The position numbers and the translations under genes were made by a program. From NCBI GenBank assembly GCA_003994795.1, contig AP018270.1, positions 124,001-188,000 of the forward strand: a stretch of DNA of 64,000 bases, written 5' to 3'. The DNA comes from Cylindrospermum sp. NIES-4074 (GTDB lineage Bacteria; Cyanobacteriota; Cyanobacteriia; Cyanobacteriales; Nostocaceae). The notes under the pieces are model-generated. The model ran no database searches. It saw only the letters and a list, made by a program, of their open reading frames with translations, and was not told the origin of the DNA. Below, one piece after another: positions 48,901-58,400 of the stretch. Positions within the stretch are counted from its first letter, which is position 1; each line of letters opens with the position of its first letter.

Positions 48901-49305
48901 CGTGTTCAGGAAAAAATACAGATGATTCCTAGTTCAGAAATTAGCTTTAATTATTTAGGACAATTTGGCCAAATACAATCACAAAGTAATTGGAAATTTA
49001 CGCCTAAATCCAGTGGAAACGAACACAGTTTAAAGCAAACACGTAATGATATCTTAGATGTTAATGCTTTAGTAATAGAAGGTGAATTACAAATCGATTG
49101 GACTTATAGCCATCATTTTCATACTCGCACTACAGTGGAGAAATTAGCACGTAACTATATTCAAATAATTAGGTCAATTATAGAACATTGTCAGTTGGAA
49201 GATACTAAAGGATATACGCCAAGTGACTTTCCAGATGTACAACTCAATCAATTAGAACTGGATCAGTTATTAACTTCTATCAAACACGGCAAACATAATT
49301 TGTAA
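39943..49305 (+). CDS. NRPS: docking-C-A1-PCP-E-C-A2-PCP-E
   Basis: The 3120-residue synthetase begins with a TubC-type docking domain (1-55). C1 (about 58-490) has HHIVGEGWS instead of the usual HHxxxDG. A1 (about 526-1033) has pocket residues, by alignment to GrsA, of DVGELVSIDK. They resemble ornithine/lysine codes, with acidic E278 and D331. PCP1 has GGDSI near 1078. E1 (about 1126-1580) contains HHLAVDGVSW. C2 (about 1596-2036) is of the D-C-L type (YPLSPMQQGMLFHS; HHHILIDGW). A2 (about 2056-2550) has code DASTIAAVCK, suggesting Tyr. PCP2 and E2 follow. Two D-residues are therefore expected. It ends QLELDQLLTSIKHGKHNL, a donor communication helix. Nucleotides 41339-46595 recur at 53792-59048. 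Confidence 0.93.
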   Translation: MILSDFLQEIAIKGWKLWFDNGRLRYRAPSNEETSTVLEQLKKYKTQIQKLLQEQPYLLEVYPLSQGQQALWFLWQLAPESSAYNVAFSCRICSDLDVAVLQKVFQVLSDRHPILRSTFPRLGIEPIQQINPEQPLDFQQIDVSNQSELKIQEQVFTAYKSPFDLERGPILRVRIFTLSPQEHILLIVNHHIVGEGWSIGILLDELKVLYPAFKTYREVTLPPAVHSYEYVHWQNTIINSPEGERLWDYWEQQLAGELPMLNLPTDRPRLSVQTYNGASCNLYISETLTKQLKELAKSEKTTLYIVLLAAFNVLLYRYTNQDDILIGSPTTSRQRSEFIRVVGYLINIVVLRANISGNFNFRDFLGQIRNTAIAAIAHQDYPFPLLVKRLQSHRDSSRSSIFQACFVLQKLQQTPDILKLYSTQIGSTVEWGGLVLEPYEVPQQEGQFDLDLELAEGDSSIFGAFKYNTDLFDGSTIERMAVHFQNLLMGIVENPQQAVGEIPMLNTEERHQLLVEWNHTVRAYPREKCIHQLFELQVERTPNAVAVVWENQQLTYRELNQRANQLGNYLKNLGVKPELLVGICMERSLEMIVGLLGILKAGGAYVPLDPNYPPERLAEMLNDSQASMLLTQQKLLQKLSDYTGLLIDLDSQWQVISQDGEQNIVSDVQADNLAYVIYTSGSTGKPKGVMISHRSLVNAYWGWEEAYQLSTHTSSHLQMASFSFDVFTGDMVRALCSGGKLVLCPRELLLMPEQLYQLMQTEKVDCGEFVPVVMRNLIGYLEKTGQNLELLKVLVVGSDSWYVQEYQQLQRLCQQNTRIINSYGTSETTIDSCYFESSAINLASDVLVPIGRPLSNIKIYILDGNLEPVPIGVHGELYIGGAGVARGYLNQPELTQAKFIPNPFSDVKSERLYKTGDLARYLADGNIEYLGRIDNQVKVRGFRIELGEIEAVLNTHPQIQQAVVMVTEDIYVHKRLVAYIAISDNFITSNQVREFLKQKLPDYMVPSAFVTLETLPLTPNGKIDKKALPTPDDIAPSTAYVAPTTEIEEIFTKIWQELLLKEKVSIHDNFFEIGGDSILSIQVVSRAKNLGIQITPKQIFQNQTIAELARVANTTVSVNAQQGIITGAAPLTPIQQWLFAQNKPEVHHYNQSVLLQIPNHLQSKLIEIALKKLVEHHDALRLRFRSFGSEYQQINQGLDEEVPFTVVDLSSIAKVSQPQALEKIATEYQASLNLSTGPIMQVVMFNLGSESDARLLIIIHHLAVDGVSWRILLSDLETIYQQLINQKPIKLGAKTTAFIDWAEKLKNYAQTEIVKQELNYWLNQPWSQTRPLPLDDVDMHLKNTEGSAATLSIKLNTEETETLLLSVNEAYNTQINDILLSALALVLTEWTENATVLINLEGHGREELFSDVDLSQTVGWFTSEFPVLLQIPKLDPIEKIIKSIKEQLRAIPNRGIGYGILRYLCADPDVNEKIKTIPASEINFNYLGQLDQVQSQTGWKFAPESTGANHSLKQTLDHLLDINALVVAGELKIEWTYSSHVHTQATVEKLAQRYLQFIRAIIEHCQLEENTGYTPSDFPDAKLNQLELDELLAPVKTQKIEAIYPLSPMQQGMLFHSLYAPESGVYFEQMTLSLQGNINITAFASAWQKIVDRYSILRTLFVWENRQTPLQVVLKQVELPWQNLDWRQLPLVEQEQQLSKLLSAEREQGFQFNQAPLMGCILIQLNGNSYKFIWNHHHILIDGWCLPIIFKDVLSFYETEITGKICNLPTPRPYRDYIAWLNSQDQEAAREFWRQTLDGLIAPTPLRVNKTPYQTQQTKSNYSEVELHLSAEVSGELQSIAKQHHVTLSTIVQAVWALLLSRYSGETDVVFGVTVSGRSGSLSGMENIVGLLINTLPLRLQISPQAQLIPWLQQIQQLMLELLDYSYTPLVDIQALSDVPGGIPLFESILVVENYPIDSSLLSEDSSLQISEIDGFERTNYPLTVVVIPGDELLVKISYDTARFEETTMRRMLGHLQTIFSAIVENPSTTVGELPLLSAAERHQLLVEWNDTASEYAIDKCIHQLFESQVEKTPDAVAVVFENQQLTYRELNQKANQLAHHLQTLGVKPEFLVGICVERSLEMVVGLLGILKAGGAYLPLDPHYPPERLSYMLADAGVEILLTQQDLLSSLSSHPARVICLDTDWPTIAQHSHENLDVAVCADNLVYVIYTSGSTGQPKGVAIEHLSLCNLAQAQTSLFNVKATSRVLQFASLSFDASVSEIFMAVTSGAMLILATASKLMPGDDLQQILDNYSITHLTLPPSALAVLPTHEFPALGQIIVAGEACPLELVNQWSVGRRFFNAYGPTESTVCATVAPISHGSEKITIGRPINNTQIYILDSNHQPVPIGVPGELYIGGDGLARGYLNRPELTQEKFIPHPCGERKSQRLYKTGDLARYLSDGNIEFLGRIDNQVKIRGFRIELGEIEAILNTHPQIQQAVVIATAEIAGNKRLVAYIVTTNGTLITNELRDLLKSKLPEYMVPSIFVTLNTLPLTPNGKIDKKALPIPDGEITREHEYTAPSTAIEQILTNIWQELLLKEKVSIHDNFFEIGGDSILSIQVVSRAKNLGIQITPKQIFDNQTIAELARVANTTVGIIAKQGIVTGVAPLTPIQHWLFAQNRQEVHHYNQSVLLQVPNDLQSQLIAIAVKKLLEHHDALRLRFTLVGSEYQQINQGLDAGVPFTVVDLSSVSKVSQPQALEKIAAEYQASLNLSTGPIMQVVMFNLGSESDARLLIIIHHLAVDGVSWRILLSDLEAIYRQLINQKPIELSPKTTAFIDWAEKLKNYAQTEIIKQELDYWIEQPWSKRASLPLDYVDIQQENIVGSTEVVSMTLSAEETKALLLSVNEAYNTQINDILLSALVQILAEWTGNSTVLINLEGHGREELFSDVDLSRTVGWFTSTFPVLLQLPKLDKPEKVIKSIKEQLRAIPNRGIGYGILRYLCDDPRVQEKIQMIPSSEISFNYLGQFGQIQSQSNWKFTPKSSGNEHSLKQTRNDILDVNALVIEGELQIDWTYSHHFHTRTTVEKLARNYIQIIRSIIEHCQLEDTKGYTPSDFPDVQLNQLELDQLLTSIKHGKHNL
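41339..46595 (+). repeat. 5.26-kb near-identical duplication, copy 1 (end of C1 to front of A2)
   Basis: The offset is 12453 bases to copy 2 (53792-59048). Boundaries were read directly: AAGTACAAT against GAGTACAAT at the start, and GACAGCCG against GACAGCCC at the end. Every stretch I compared was identical. It spans the C1 tail, A1, PCP1, E1, C2 and the first third of A2. Confidence 0.92.
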
Positions 49306-49404
49306 ATTATTTGCGGTAGATATATCTCCGATTTTTTTTGAATTACAGCGATTTTCGGGTATAGCCTAAATAAACCATAGAATACAAACCACAAAATTAT
49401 ATTT
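49306..49404. other. Gap between the two NRPS genes
   Basis: These 99 AT-rich bases contain GATTTTTTTTG and no clear ribosome binding site before the next ATG. No convincing terminator hairpin is visible. The gap falls exactly where an E-C linker would be in a continuous protein. Confidence 0.6.
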
Positions 49405-52400
49405 ATGATAGCAATTGAATCAATGTATCCACTATCTCCCATGCAGCAAGGGATGCTGTTCCACAGTTTTTATGCTCCTGAAAGTGGGGTATATTTCCAG
49501 CAGATAACCTTAAAATTGCAGGGTAAGATCGATGTTACAGCTTTTGAATCAGCTTGGCAAAAAGTTGTCGATAGATATTCAATTCTGCGGACATTTTTTG
49601 TTTGGGAAAATCGTCAAACTCCATTCCAAGTGGTACTTAAACAGGTGGAGTTACCTTGGCAAAATCTGGATTGGCGACAACTATCTCTCAGAGAACAACA
49701 ACAAAAATTATCAAATTTATTGTTAGCAGAAAGAGAGCAAGGTTTTCAATTCAACCAAGCACCATTGATGAAGTGTATATTAATTCAACTAAATGAAAAT
49801 AGTTACAAGTTTATCTGGAATCATCACCACATTCTTATGGATGGATGGTGCTTACCAATTATCTTTAAAGACGTTTTAAGTTTCTATGAGACTGAACTCA
49901 CAGGTAAAGTTTGTAATTTACCAACACCACGTCCCTACCGGGATTATATCGCTTGGTTGAATTCTCAAGACAAGGAAGCTGCAAGAAAATTTTGGCAACA
50001 AACTTTGGATGGTTTGATTGCTCCTACTCCCCTGGGGGTGAATAAAACTCAATATCAAACTCAGCAACAAGACTCCAATTACTCTGAAGTTGAATTACGT
50101 TTATCTGCTGAAGTCAGCCGCGAGTTACAATTTATAGCCCAACAAAATCGTGTGACTTTATCGACTATAGTACAAGCTGTTTGGGCTTTACTATTAAGTC
50201 GTTATAGTGGAGAAACAGATGTGGTATTTGGCGTGACTGTTTCTGGTCGGAGTGGTAGTTTGTCTGGGGTAGAAAATATGGTGGGATTGTTGATTAACAC
50301 CTTACCATTACGCCTACAAATCTCTCCCCAAGCACAACTCATACCTTGGCTGCAACAAATACAGCAATTAATGGTGGAATTACAGCATTACTCTTACACT
50401 CCCCTAGTTGATATTCAAGCTTTAAGTGATGTCCCAGGGGGAATACAGTTATTTGAGAGTATTGTGGTGGTGGAGAATTATCCGATTGATAGTTCTTTAT
50501 TGAATGAAGGTAGTTCGTTAACAATAAGTAAAATAGAGACTTTTGAACAAACTAATTATCCACTAACTGTAGTCGTAATACCTGGGGATGAGTTGTTAGT
50601 TAAGATTAGTTACGATACTGCTCGTTTTGAAGAAACAACGATGAGGAGGATGTTAGGACATTTGCAAACCATTTTCTCTGCAATTGTGGAAAATCCATCT
50701 ACAACAGTGGGTGAATTACCCTTGTTGAGTGCAGCAGAACGTCATCAGTTATTAGTGGAGTGGAATGATACTGCTTCTGAATATGCGATTGATAAATGTA
50801 TTCATCAATTATTTGAGTCACAGGTAGAGAAAACACCCGATGCTGTAGCGGTGGTGTTTGAAAATCAACAACTTACCTATCGGGAATTAAATCAAAAAGC
50901 CAACCAACTCGCACATCATTTACAAACTCTGGGTGTCAAACCTGAGTTCTTGGTGGGTATTTGTGTGGAACGTTCGCTGGAGATGGTGGTGGGACTATTG
51001 GGGATACTCAAAGCGGGTGGTGCTTATCTACCTCTTGACCCCCATTATCCGCCAGAACGTTTAAGTTATATGTTGGCGGATGCGGGTGTGGAAATATTGC
51101 TGACTCAACAAGATTTATTATCATCTTTATCATCACATCCAGCGCGGGTGATTTGTTTAGATACAGATTGGCCGACAATAGCACAACACAGTCATGAAAA
51201 TCTGGATGTCGCCGTATGTGCAGATAATTTAGTTTACGTTATCTACACTTCTGGTTCGACTGGACAGCCCAAAGGGGTGATGAATACCCATCGGGGAATT
51301 CACAATCGTTTGCTGTGGATGCAACAATCTTATCCATTAACTAGTAGCGATTGCATATTGCAAAAAACACCCTTCAGTTTCGATGTCTCAGTCTGGGAAT
51401 TTTTCTGGCCGTTACTAACTGGAGCGAGGATTGTTGTTGCATTACCAGAAGCACATAAAGATAGTGCTTATTTAGTGAACTTAATTTCTCAACAACAAAT
51501 TACGACAGTACATTTTGTCCCATCAATGCTGCAAGTATTTCTGCAAGAAGCAAAGGTGGAAAATTGCAGTTGTTTGCGACGAGTCTTTTGTAGTGGAGAA
51601 GCACTACCTTTTGAACTGACTCAAAACTTCTTTGACAAAATCGAATGTGAATTACATAATCTCTACGGACCGACAGAAGCAGCAATTGATGTAACTTATT
51701 GGCCATGTCAACCCCAAGCCAATTTACACATAGTCCCCATCGGTCGTCCTATAAGTAACACTCAAATCTATATTTTAGATGCAAATCAGCAACCAGTACC
51801 TATAGGCGTACCCGGAGAATTATATATCGGTGGTGATGGTTTAGCTAGAGGCTACCTCAATCGTCCAGAACTTACTCAAGAAAAATTTATCCCCAATCCT
51901 TTTTCTCACGCTAAATCAGAACGTCTGTATAAAACAGGCGACCTTGCCCGTTACTTAACTGATGGCAATATAGAATACTTGGGTCGGATTGATAACCAAG
52001 TCAAAATTCGTGGCTTCCGCATTGAGTTAGGTGAGATAGAAGCAGTCCTCAACACCCATCCGCAGATTCAACAAACTGTAGTTATTACCACAGAAGATAT
52101 TAATAGTAACAAGCGCTTAGTTGCTTATGTTGTCAAGAGCGATGACTCAATCACGACTAACCAACTACGTGAATTCTTGAAACAAAAACTACCAGAATAC
52201 ATGATACCTGGTACTTTTGTCAGCTTAGACACCATTCCCTTAACACCTAATGGCAAAATAGATAAAAAAGCATTACCAACACCTGATGGGATGGCGCGAG
52301 AATTTGAATATATAGCACCAAGAACACCAAGTGAAGAGATGATCGCCAATATCTTTGCAACGGTATTAAATCAGCAAAATGTAGGCATCCACGACAACTT

Positions 52401-55400
52401 CTTTACTTTAGGTGGACATTCCCTACTCGCAACCCAATTAATTTCTCGGTTGAGACTGGCCTTTAGCTTAGAAATACCCCTACGCACAGTCTTCGAATCT
52501 CCAACTGTAATGCAATTAGACGCAGCGATCGCCCAGTTACGCAGTCAAGAGCAGGGATTAATTCTTCCCCCCATTCAACCAATGGAGGGAGAGAGGGAAC
52601 AATTACCCCTATCTTGGGCGCAGGAGCGTTTGTGGTTCTTGAATCAATTAGAAGGTGCTAGTGCCACTTACAACATACCAGCAGCAGTCAAGATCGCTGG
52701 TGATTTAGATATTAACGCCCTACAGCAAGCATTATCAGAAATAGTCCACCGCCATGAAATCCTCCGCACCAGCATCCAAACTGTGAATGGGACACCAGTA
52801 CAGGTGATTCACCCACAAGTCACCACCAGCATCAATGTGGTGGACTTACAGCAACTACTAGATTCAGAACTTGAAACTCTTCTAGAACATCTCACCCTGG
52901 AAGAAGCGATCGCCCCCTTTGATTTGGCAAATACCCCCTTAATCAGGTGTAGTTTGTTGCAGATATCAGCTAGAGAATATGTATTATTACTAACAATGCA
53001 CCACATTGTCTCTGATGCTTGGTCAATGGGAGTATTAATCTCGGAATTATCTAGTTTATATACAGCTTTTTGTGCCGGAGTTCCATCCCCCTTACCAGCA
53101 TTACCACTACAGTATGCAGATTTTGCAGTCTGGCAAAGACAATGGTTAAGTGGAGTAGTTCTAGAAACTCAACTCAATTATTGGCGGGAGCAATTACAGG
53201 ATGCGCCACCCTTATTACAATTACCCACTGACCGCCCCCGTCCTGTTGTGCAAATTTACCAGGGTAAGACTCAAACTTGGGGATTAAATCAAGATTTAAC
53301 CCAGAAATTGCAAAGCTTGTCTGGTGAATCGGGGACTACCTTATTTATGACTGTCCTCGCAGCATTTGCGACTTTACTATATCGCTACAGTGGTCAGTCA
53401 GATATTTTAGTGGGGACACCAATTGCTAATCGTAACCGCAATGAAATAGAGTCGCTAATTGGTTTTTTTGTGAATACTTTGGTCTTGATAACCAATTTTG
53501 CAGACAATCCCAGTTTTGGGAACTTACTCGCACAAGTTAGGGACAACACACTCCAGGCTTACGAACATCAGGATGTTCCCTTTGAGCAAGTAGTGGAAGC
53601 ATTGCAACCGCAACGCTCCTTGAGTCATTCTCCCCTGTTCCAGGTAATGTTGGCCTGGGAAAATGCACCATTGTCTAAACTCGAATTACCTGGTGTTACC
53701 TGGTGTGAATTAGCTCAAGAAAGCAAAATTGCTAAGTTTGATTTAACCCTGACAATGAGGGAAACTGACCAGGGGTTGGTGGGTGAATGGGAGTACAATA
53801 CGGATTTGTTTGATGGGTCAACAATTGAACGTATGGCGGTTCATTTCCAGAACTTGTTGATGGGGATTGTAGAAAATCCACAACAAGCAGTAGGTGAAAT
53901 ACCGATGTTGAATACAGAAGAAAGACATCAGTTACTAGTGGAGTGGAATCATACTGTCAGAGCCTATCCCAGAGAGAAATGTATTCATCAATTATTTGAG
54001 TTGCAGGTAGAGAGAACACCCAATGCTGTAGCGGTGGTGTGGGAAAATCAACAACTGACCTATCGGGAATTAAATCAAAGAGCCAACCAATTAGGAAATT
54101 ACCTCAAAAACCTGGGTGTGAAACCTGAATTGTTGGTGGGTATTTGTATGGAACGTTCTCTGGAGATGATAGTGGGACTGTTGGGGATACTGAAAGCGGG
54201 TGGTGCTTATGTACCCCTAGATCCCAATTATCCACCAGAACGGTTAGCAGAGATGTTGAATGATTCCCAGGCATCAATGCTGTTGACGCAGCAAAAGCTG
54301 TTGCAAAAACTAAGTGATTATACAGGGTTATTGATTGATTTAGATAGCCAATGGCAAGTGATTTCCCAAGACGGGGAGCAAAATATCGTCAGTGACGTGC
54401 AAGCTGACAACTTAGCCTATGTGATTTATACATCAGGTTCTACAGGAAAACCAAAAGGAGTGATGATTTCTCATCGCAGTCTAGTGAATGCTTACTGGGG
54501 GTGGGAAGAGGCTTATCAACTAAGCACTCATACTAGCAGTCATTTACAAATGGCCAGCTTCTCCTTTGATGTCTTTACTGGGGATATGGTGCGGGCGTTG
54601 TGTTCTGGAGGGAAGTTAGTACTATGCCCCAGAGAATTACTATTGATGCCAGAACAACTTTATCAGTTAATGCAAACAGAGAAAGTGGATTGTGGCGAAT
54701 TTGTGCCGGTGGTCATGAGAAATTTAATCGGCTATCTAGAAAAAACCGGGCAAAATTTGGAATTACTCAAGGTGTTGGTGGTAGGTTCCGATAGCTGGTA
54801 TGTGCAGGAGTATCAACAATTGCAGAGATTGTGCCAGCAAAATACACGTATTATTAACTCCTATGGTACAAGTGAAACTACTATTGATAGTTGTTATTTT
54901 GAAAGCAGCGCCATTAATTTGGCTTCAGATGTGCTGGTTCCCATCGGGAGACCATTGAGCAACATCAAAATTTACATCCTGGATGGAAATTTAGAACCAG
55001 TACCGATTGGTGTACATGGAGAACTATACATTGGCGGTGCAGGTGTGGCCAGGGGATACCTGAACCAGCCAGAATTAACTCAAGCAAAATTTATCCCCAA
55101 TCCCTTTTCTGATGTTAAATCAGAACGACTGTACAAAACAGGCGACCTCGCTCGCTATTTAGCAGATGGAAATATAGAATACCTGGGTCGCATTGATAAT
55201 CAAGTCAAGGTGCGGGGCTTCCGAATTGAGTTAGGTGAAATAGAAGCAGTCCTCAACACTCACCCCCAAATCCAACAAGCGGTAGTTATGGTCACAGAAG
55301 ATATTTATGTTCACAAACGCTTAGTTGCTTACATAGCGATATCTGATAATTTCATCACCAGCAACCAAGTGCGTGAATTTCTCAAACAGAAACTACCAGA

Positions 55401-58400
55401 CTACATGGTGCCTTCTGCTTTTGTCACCTTAGAGACTCTACCTTTAACACCCAATGGCAAAATAGACAAAAAAGCACTACCAACACCGGATGATATTGCA
55501 CCATCAACTGCATACGTAGCACCAACGACAGAGATAGAAGAAATATTCACCAAAATTTGGCAAGAACTACTACTCAAAGAAAAAGTCAGCATTCACGACA
55601 ACTTTTTTGAAATTGGTGGTGATTCTATCCTCAGCATTCAAGTAGTCTCCCGGGCGAAAAACTTAGGAATACAAATCACTCCCAAACAAATATTCCAAAA
55701 TCAGACAATCGCAGAATTAGCCAGAGTTGCCAATACAACAGTGAGTGTAAATGCTCAACAAGGTATAATAACTGGAGCCGCACCTCTGACACCAATTCAA
55801 CAGTGGTTATTTGCACAAAATAAACCAGAGGTACATCATTATAACCAATCAGTTTTATTACAGATTCCTAATCATCTACAAAGTAAATTAATTGAAATAG
55901 CCTTAAAGAAATTAGTAGAACATCACGATGCACTGCGGTTAAGATTCAGATCATTTGGATCTGAATATCAACAAATCAATCAGGGTTTAGATGAGGAAGT
56001 ACCATTTACAGTAGTAGATTTATCATCAATAGCCAAAGTTTCACAACCACAAGCCTTAGAAAAAATTGCCACTGAATATCAAGCAAGTTTAAATCTATCC
56101 ACAGGACCGATAATGCAAGTGGTGATGTTTAACTTGGGTAGTGAAAGCGATGCCAGATTACTAATTATTATTCATCACCTAGCAGTAGATGGTGTGAGTT
56201 GGCGAATATTATTATCAGACTTAGAAACAATTTATCAACAATTAATTAATCAAAAACCGATTAAGCTAGGTGCAAAAACCACAGCATTTATTGATTGGGC
56301 AGAAAAATTAAAGAATTATGCACAAACAGAAATTGTTAAACAAGAGTTAAACTATTGGCTCAATCAACCTTGGTCTCAGACAAGACCACTACCATTAGAT
56401 GATGTTGACATGCACCTGAAAAATACAGAAGGAAGTGCGGCGACGTTATCAATAAAATTAAATACTGAAGAAACAGAAACTTTATTGTTGTCAGTGAACG
56501 AAGCTTACAACACACAAATTAACGATATACTGCTGAGTGCATTAGCACTAGTATTAACAGAGTGGACGGAAAATGCCACGGTACTGATTAACTTAGAGGG
56601 ACATGGGAGAGAAGAACTATTTTCAGATGTAGATTTATCGCAGACGGTAGGTTGGTTTACCAGTGAATTTCCAGTATTATTGCAAATTCCTAAATTAGAC
56701 CCAATAGAAAAAATTATCAAATCGATAAAAGAACAATTAAGAGCTATTCCTAATCGGGGAATTGGTTACGGAATTTTACGTTATCTATGTGCAGACCCTG
56801 ATGTTAATGAAAAAATAAAAACAATTCCCGCTTCAGAAATAAATTTTAACTACTTAGGACAATTAGACCAAGTACAATCACAAACTGGTTGGAAATTTGC
56901 GCCTGAATCCACAGGTGCTAATCACAGTTTGAAGCAAACTCTTGACCATTTATTGGATATAAATGCTTTGGTGGTAGCAGGTGAGTTAAAAATTGAATGG
57001 ACTTATAGTAGTCATGTTCATACTCAGGCCACAGTGGAGAAATTAGCACAGAGATATCTTCAATTCATCAGAGCGATAATAGAACATTGTCAATTAGAAG
57101 AAAATACCGGATATACACCGAGTGATTTCCCAGATGCCAAGTTGAATCAATTAGAACTTGATGAATTATTGGCTCCAGTCAAAACTCAAAAAATTGAAGC
57201 AATTTACCCACTGTCACCCATGCAGCAAGGGATGCTATTCCACAGTCTTTATGCTCCTGAAAGTGGGGTGTATTTTGAGCAGATGACTCTAAGTTTGCAA
57301 GGTAATATTAATATTACGGCTTTTGCATCAGCTTGGCAAAAAATTGTCGATAGGTATTCAATTCTGCGGACATTATTTGTTTGGGAAAATCGTCAAACTC
57401 CGCTGCAAGTGGTACTTAAACAGGTGGAGTTACCTTGGCAAAATCTGGATTGGCGACAACTACCTCTAGTAGAACAAGAACAGCAATTATCAAAGTTGTT
57501 GTCCGCAGAAAGAGAGCAAGGTTTTCAATTTAATCAAGCACCATTGATGGGGTGCATATTAATTCAACTAAATGGAAATAGTTACAAGTTTATCTGGAAT
57601 CATCATCACATTCTCATTGATGGATGGTGTTTACCGATTATCTTTAAAGACGTTTTAAGTTTCTATGAGACTGAAATTACAGGTAAAATTTGTAATTTAC
57701 CAACACCACGTCCCTATCGCGATTATATCGCTTGGTTAAATTCTCAAGACCAGGAAGCTGCGAGAGAATTTTGGCGACAAACTTTGGATGGTTTGATTGC
57801 TCCTACTCCCCTGAGAGTGAATAAAACACCATATCAAACTCAGCAGACAAAATCAAATTACTCTGAAGTTGAATTACATTTATCTGCTGAAGTTAGCGGG
57901 GAATTGCAATCTATAGCCAAACAACATCATGTAACTTTATCAACTATAGTACAAGCTGTTTGGGCTTTACTATTAAGTCGTTATAGTGGAGAAACAGATG
58001 TAGTCTTTGGGGTGACTGTTTCTGGACGGAGTGGCAGTTTGTCGGGGATGGAAAACATCGTGGGATTGTTGATCAATACCTTACCATTACGTCTACAAAT
58101 CTCTCCCCAAGCACAACTCATACCTTGGCTGCAACAAATACAACAGTTAATGTTGGAATTACTCGATTACTCTTATACTCCCCTGGTTGATATTCAAGCT
58201 TTGAGCGATGTACCAGGCGGAATACCGTTATTTGAAAGTATTTTAGTGGTTGAGAATTATCCGATTGATAGTTCATTATTAAGTGAAGATAGTTCGCTAC
58301 AAATAAGTGAAATAGATGGTTTTGAACGAACAAATTATCCACTAACTGTAGTCGTAATACCTGGGGATGAGTTGTTAGTTAAGATTAGTTACGATACTGC

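Noticed and set aside
49306-49404. The two NRPS genes being one gene broken by a stop mutation
   Set aside because: About 99 bases of non-coding AT-rich sequence separate them. The termini look like a normal donor/acceptor pair, so two genes are more likely.
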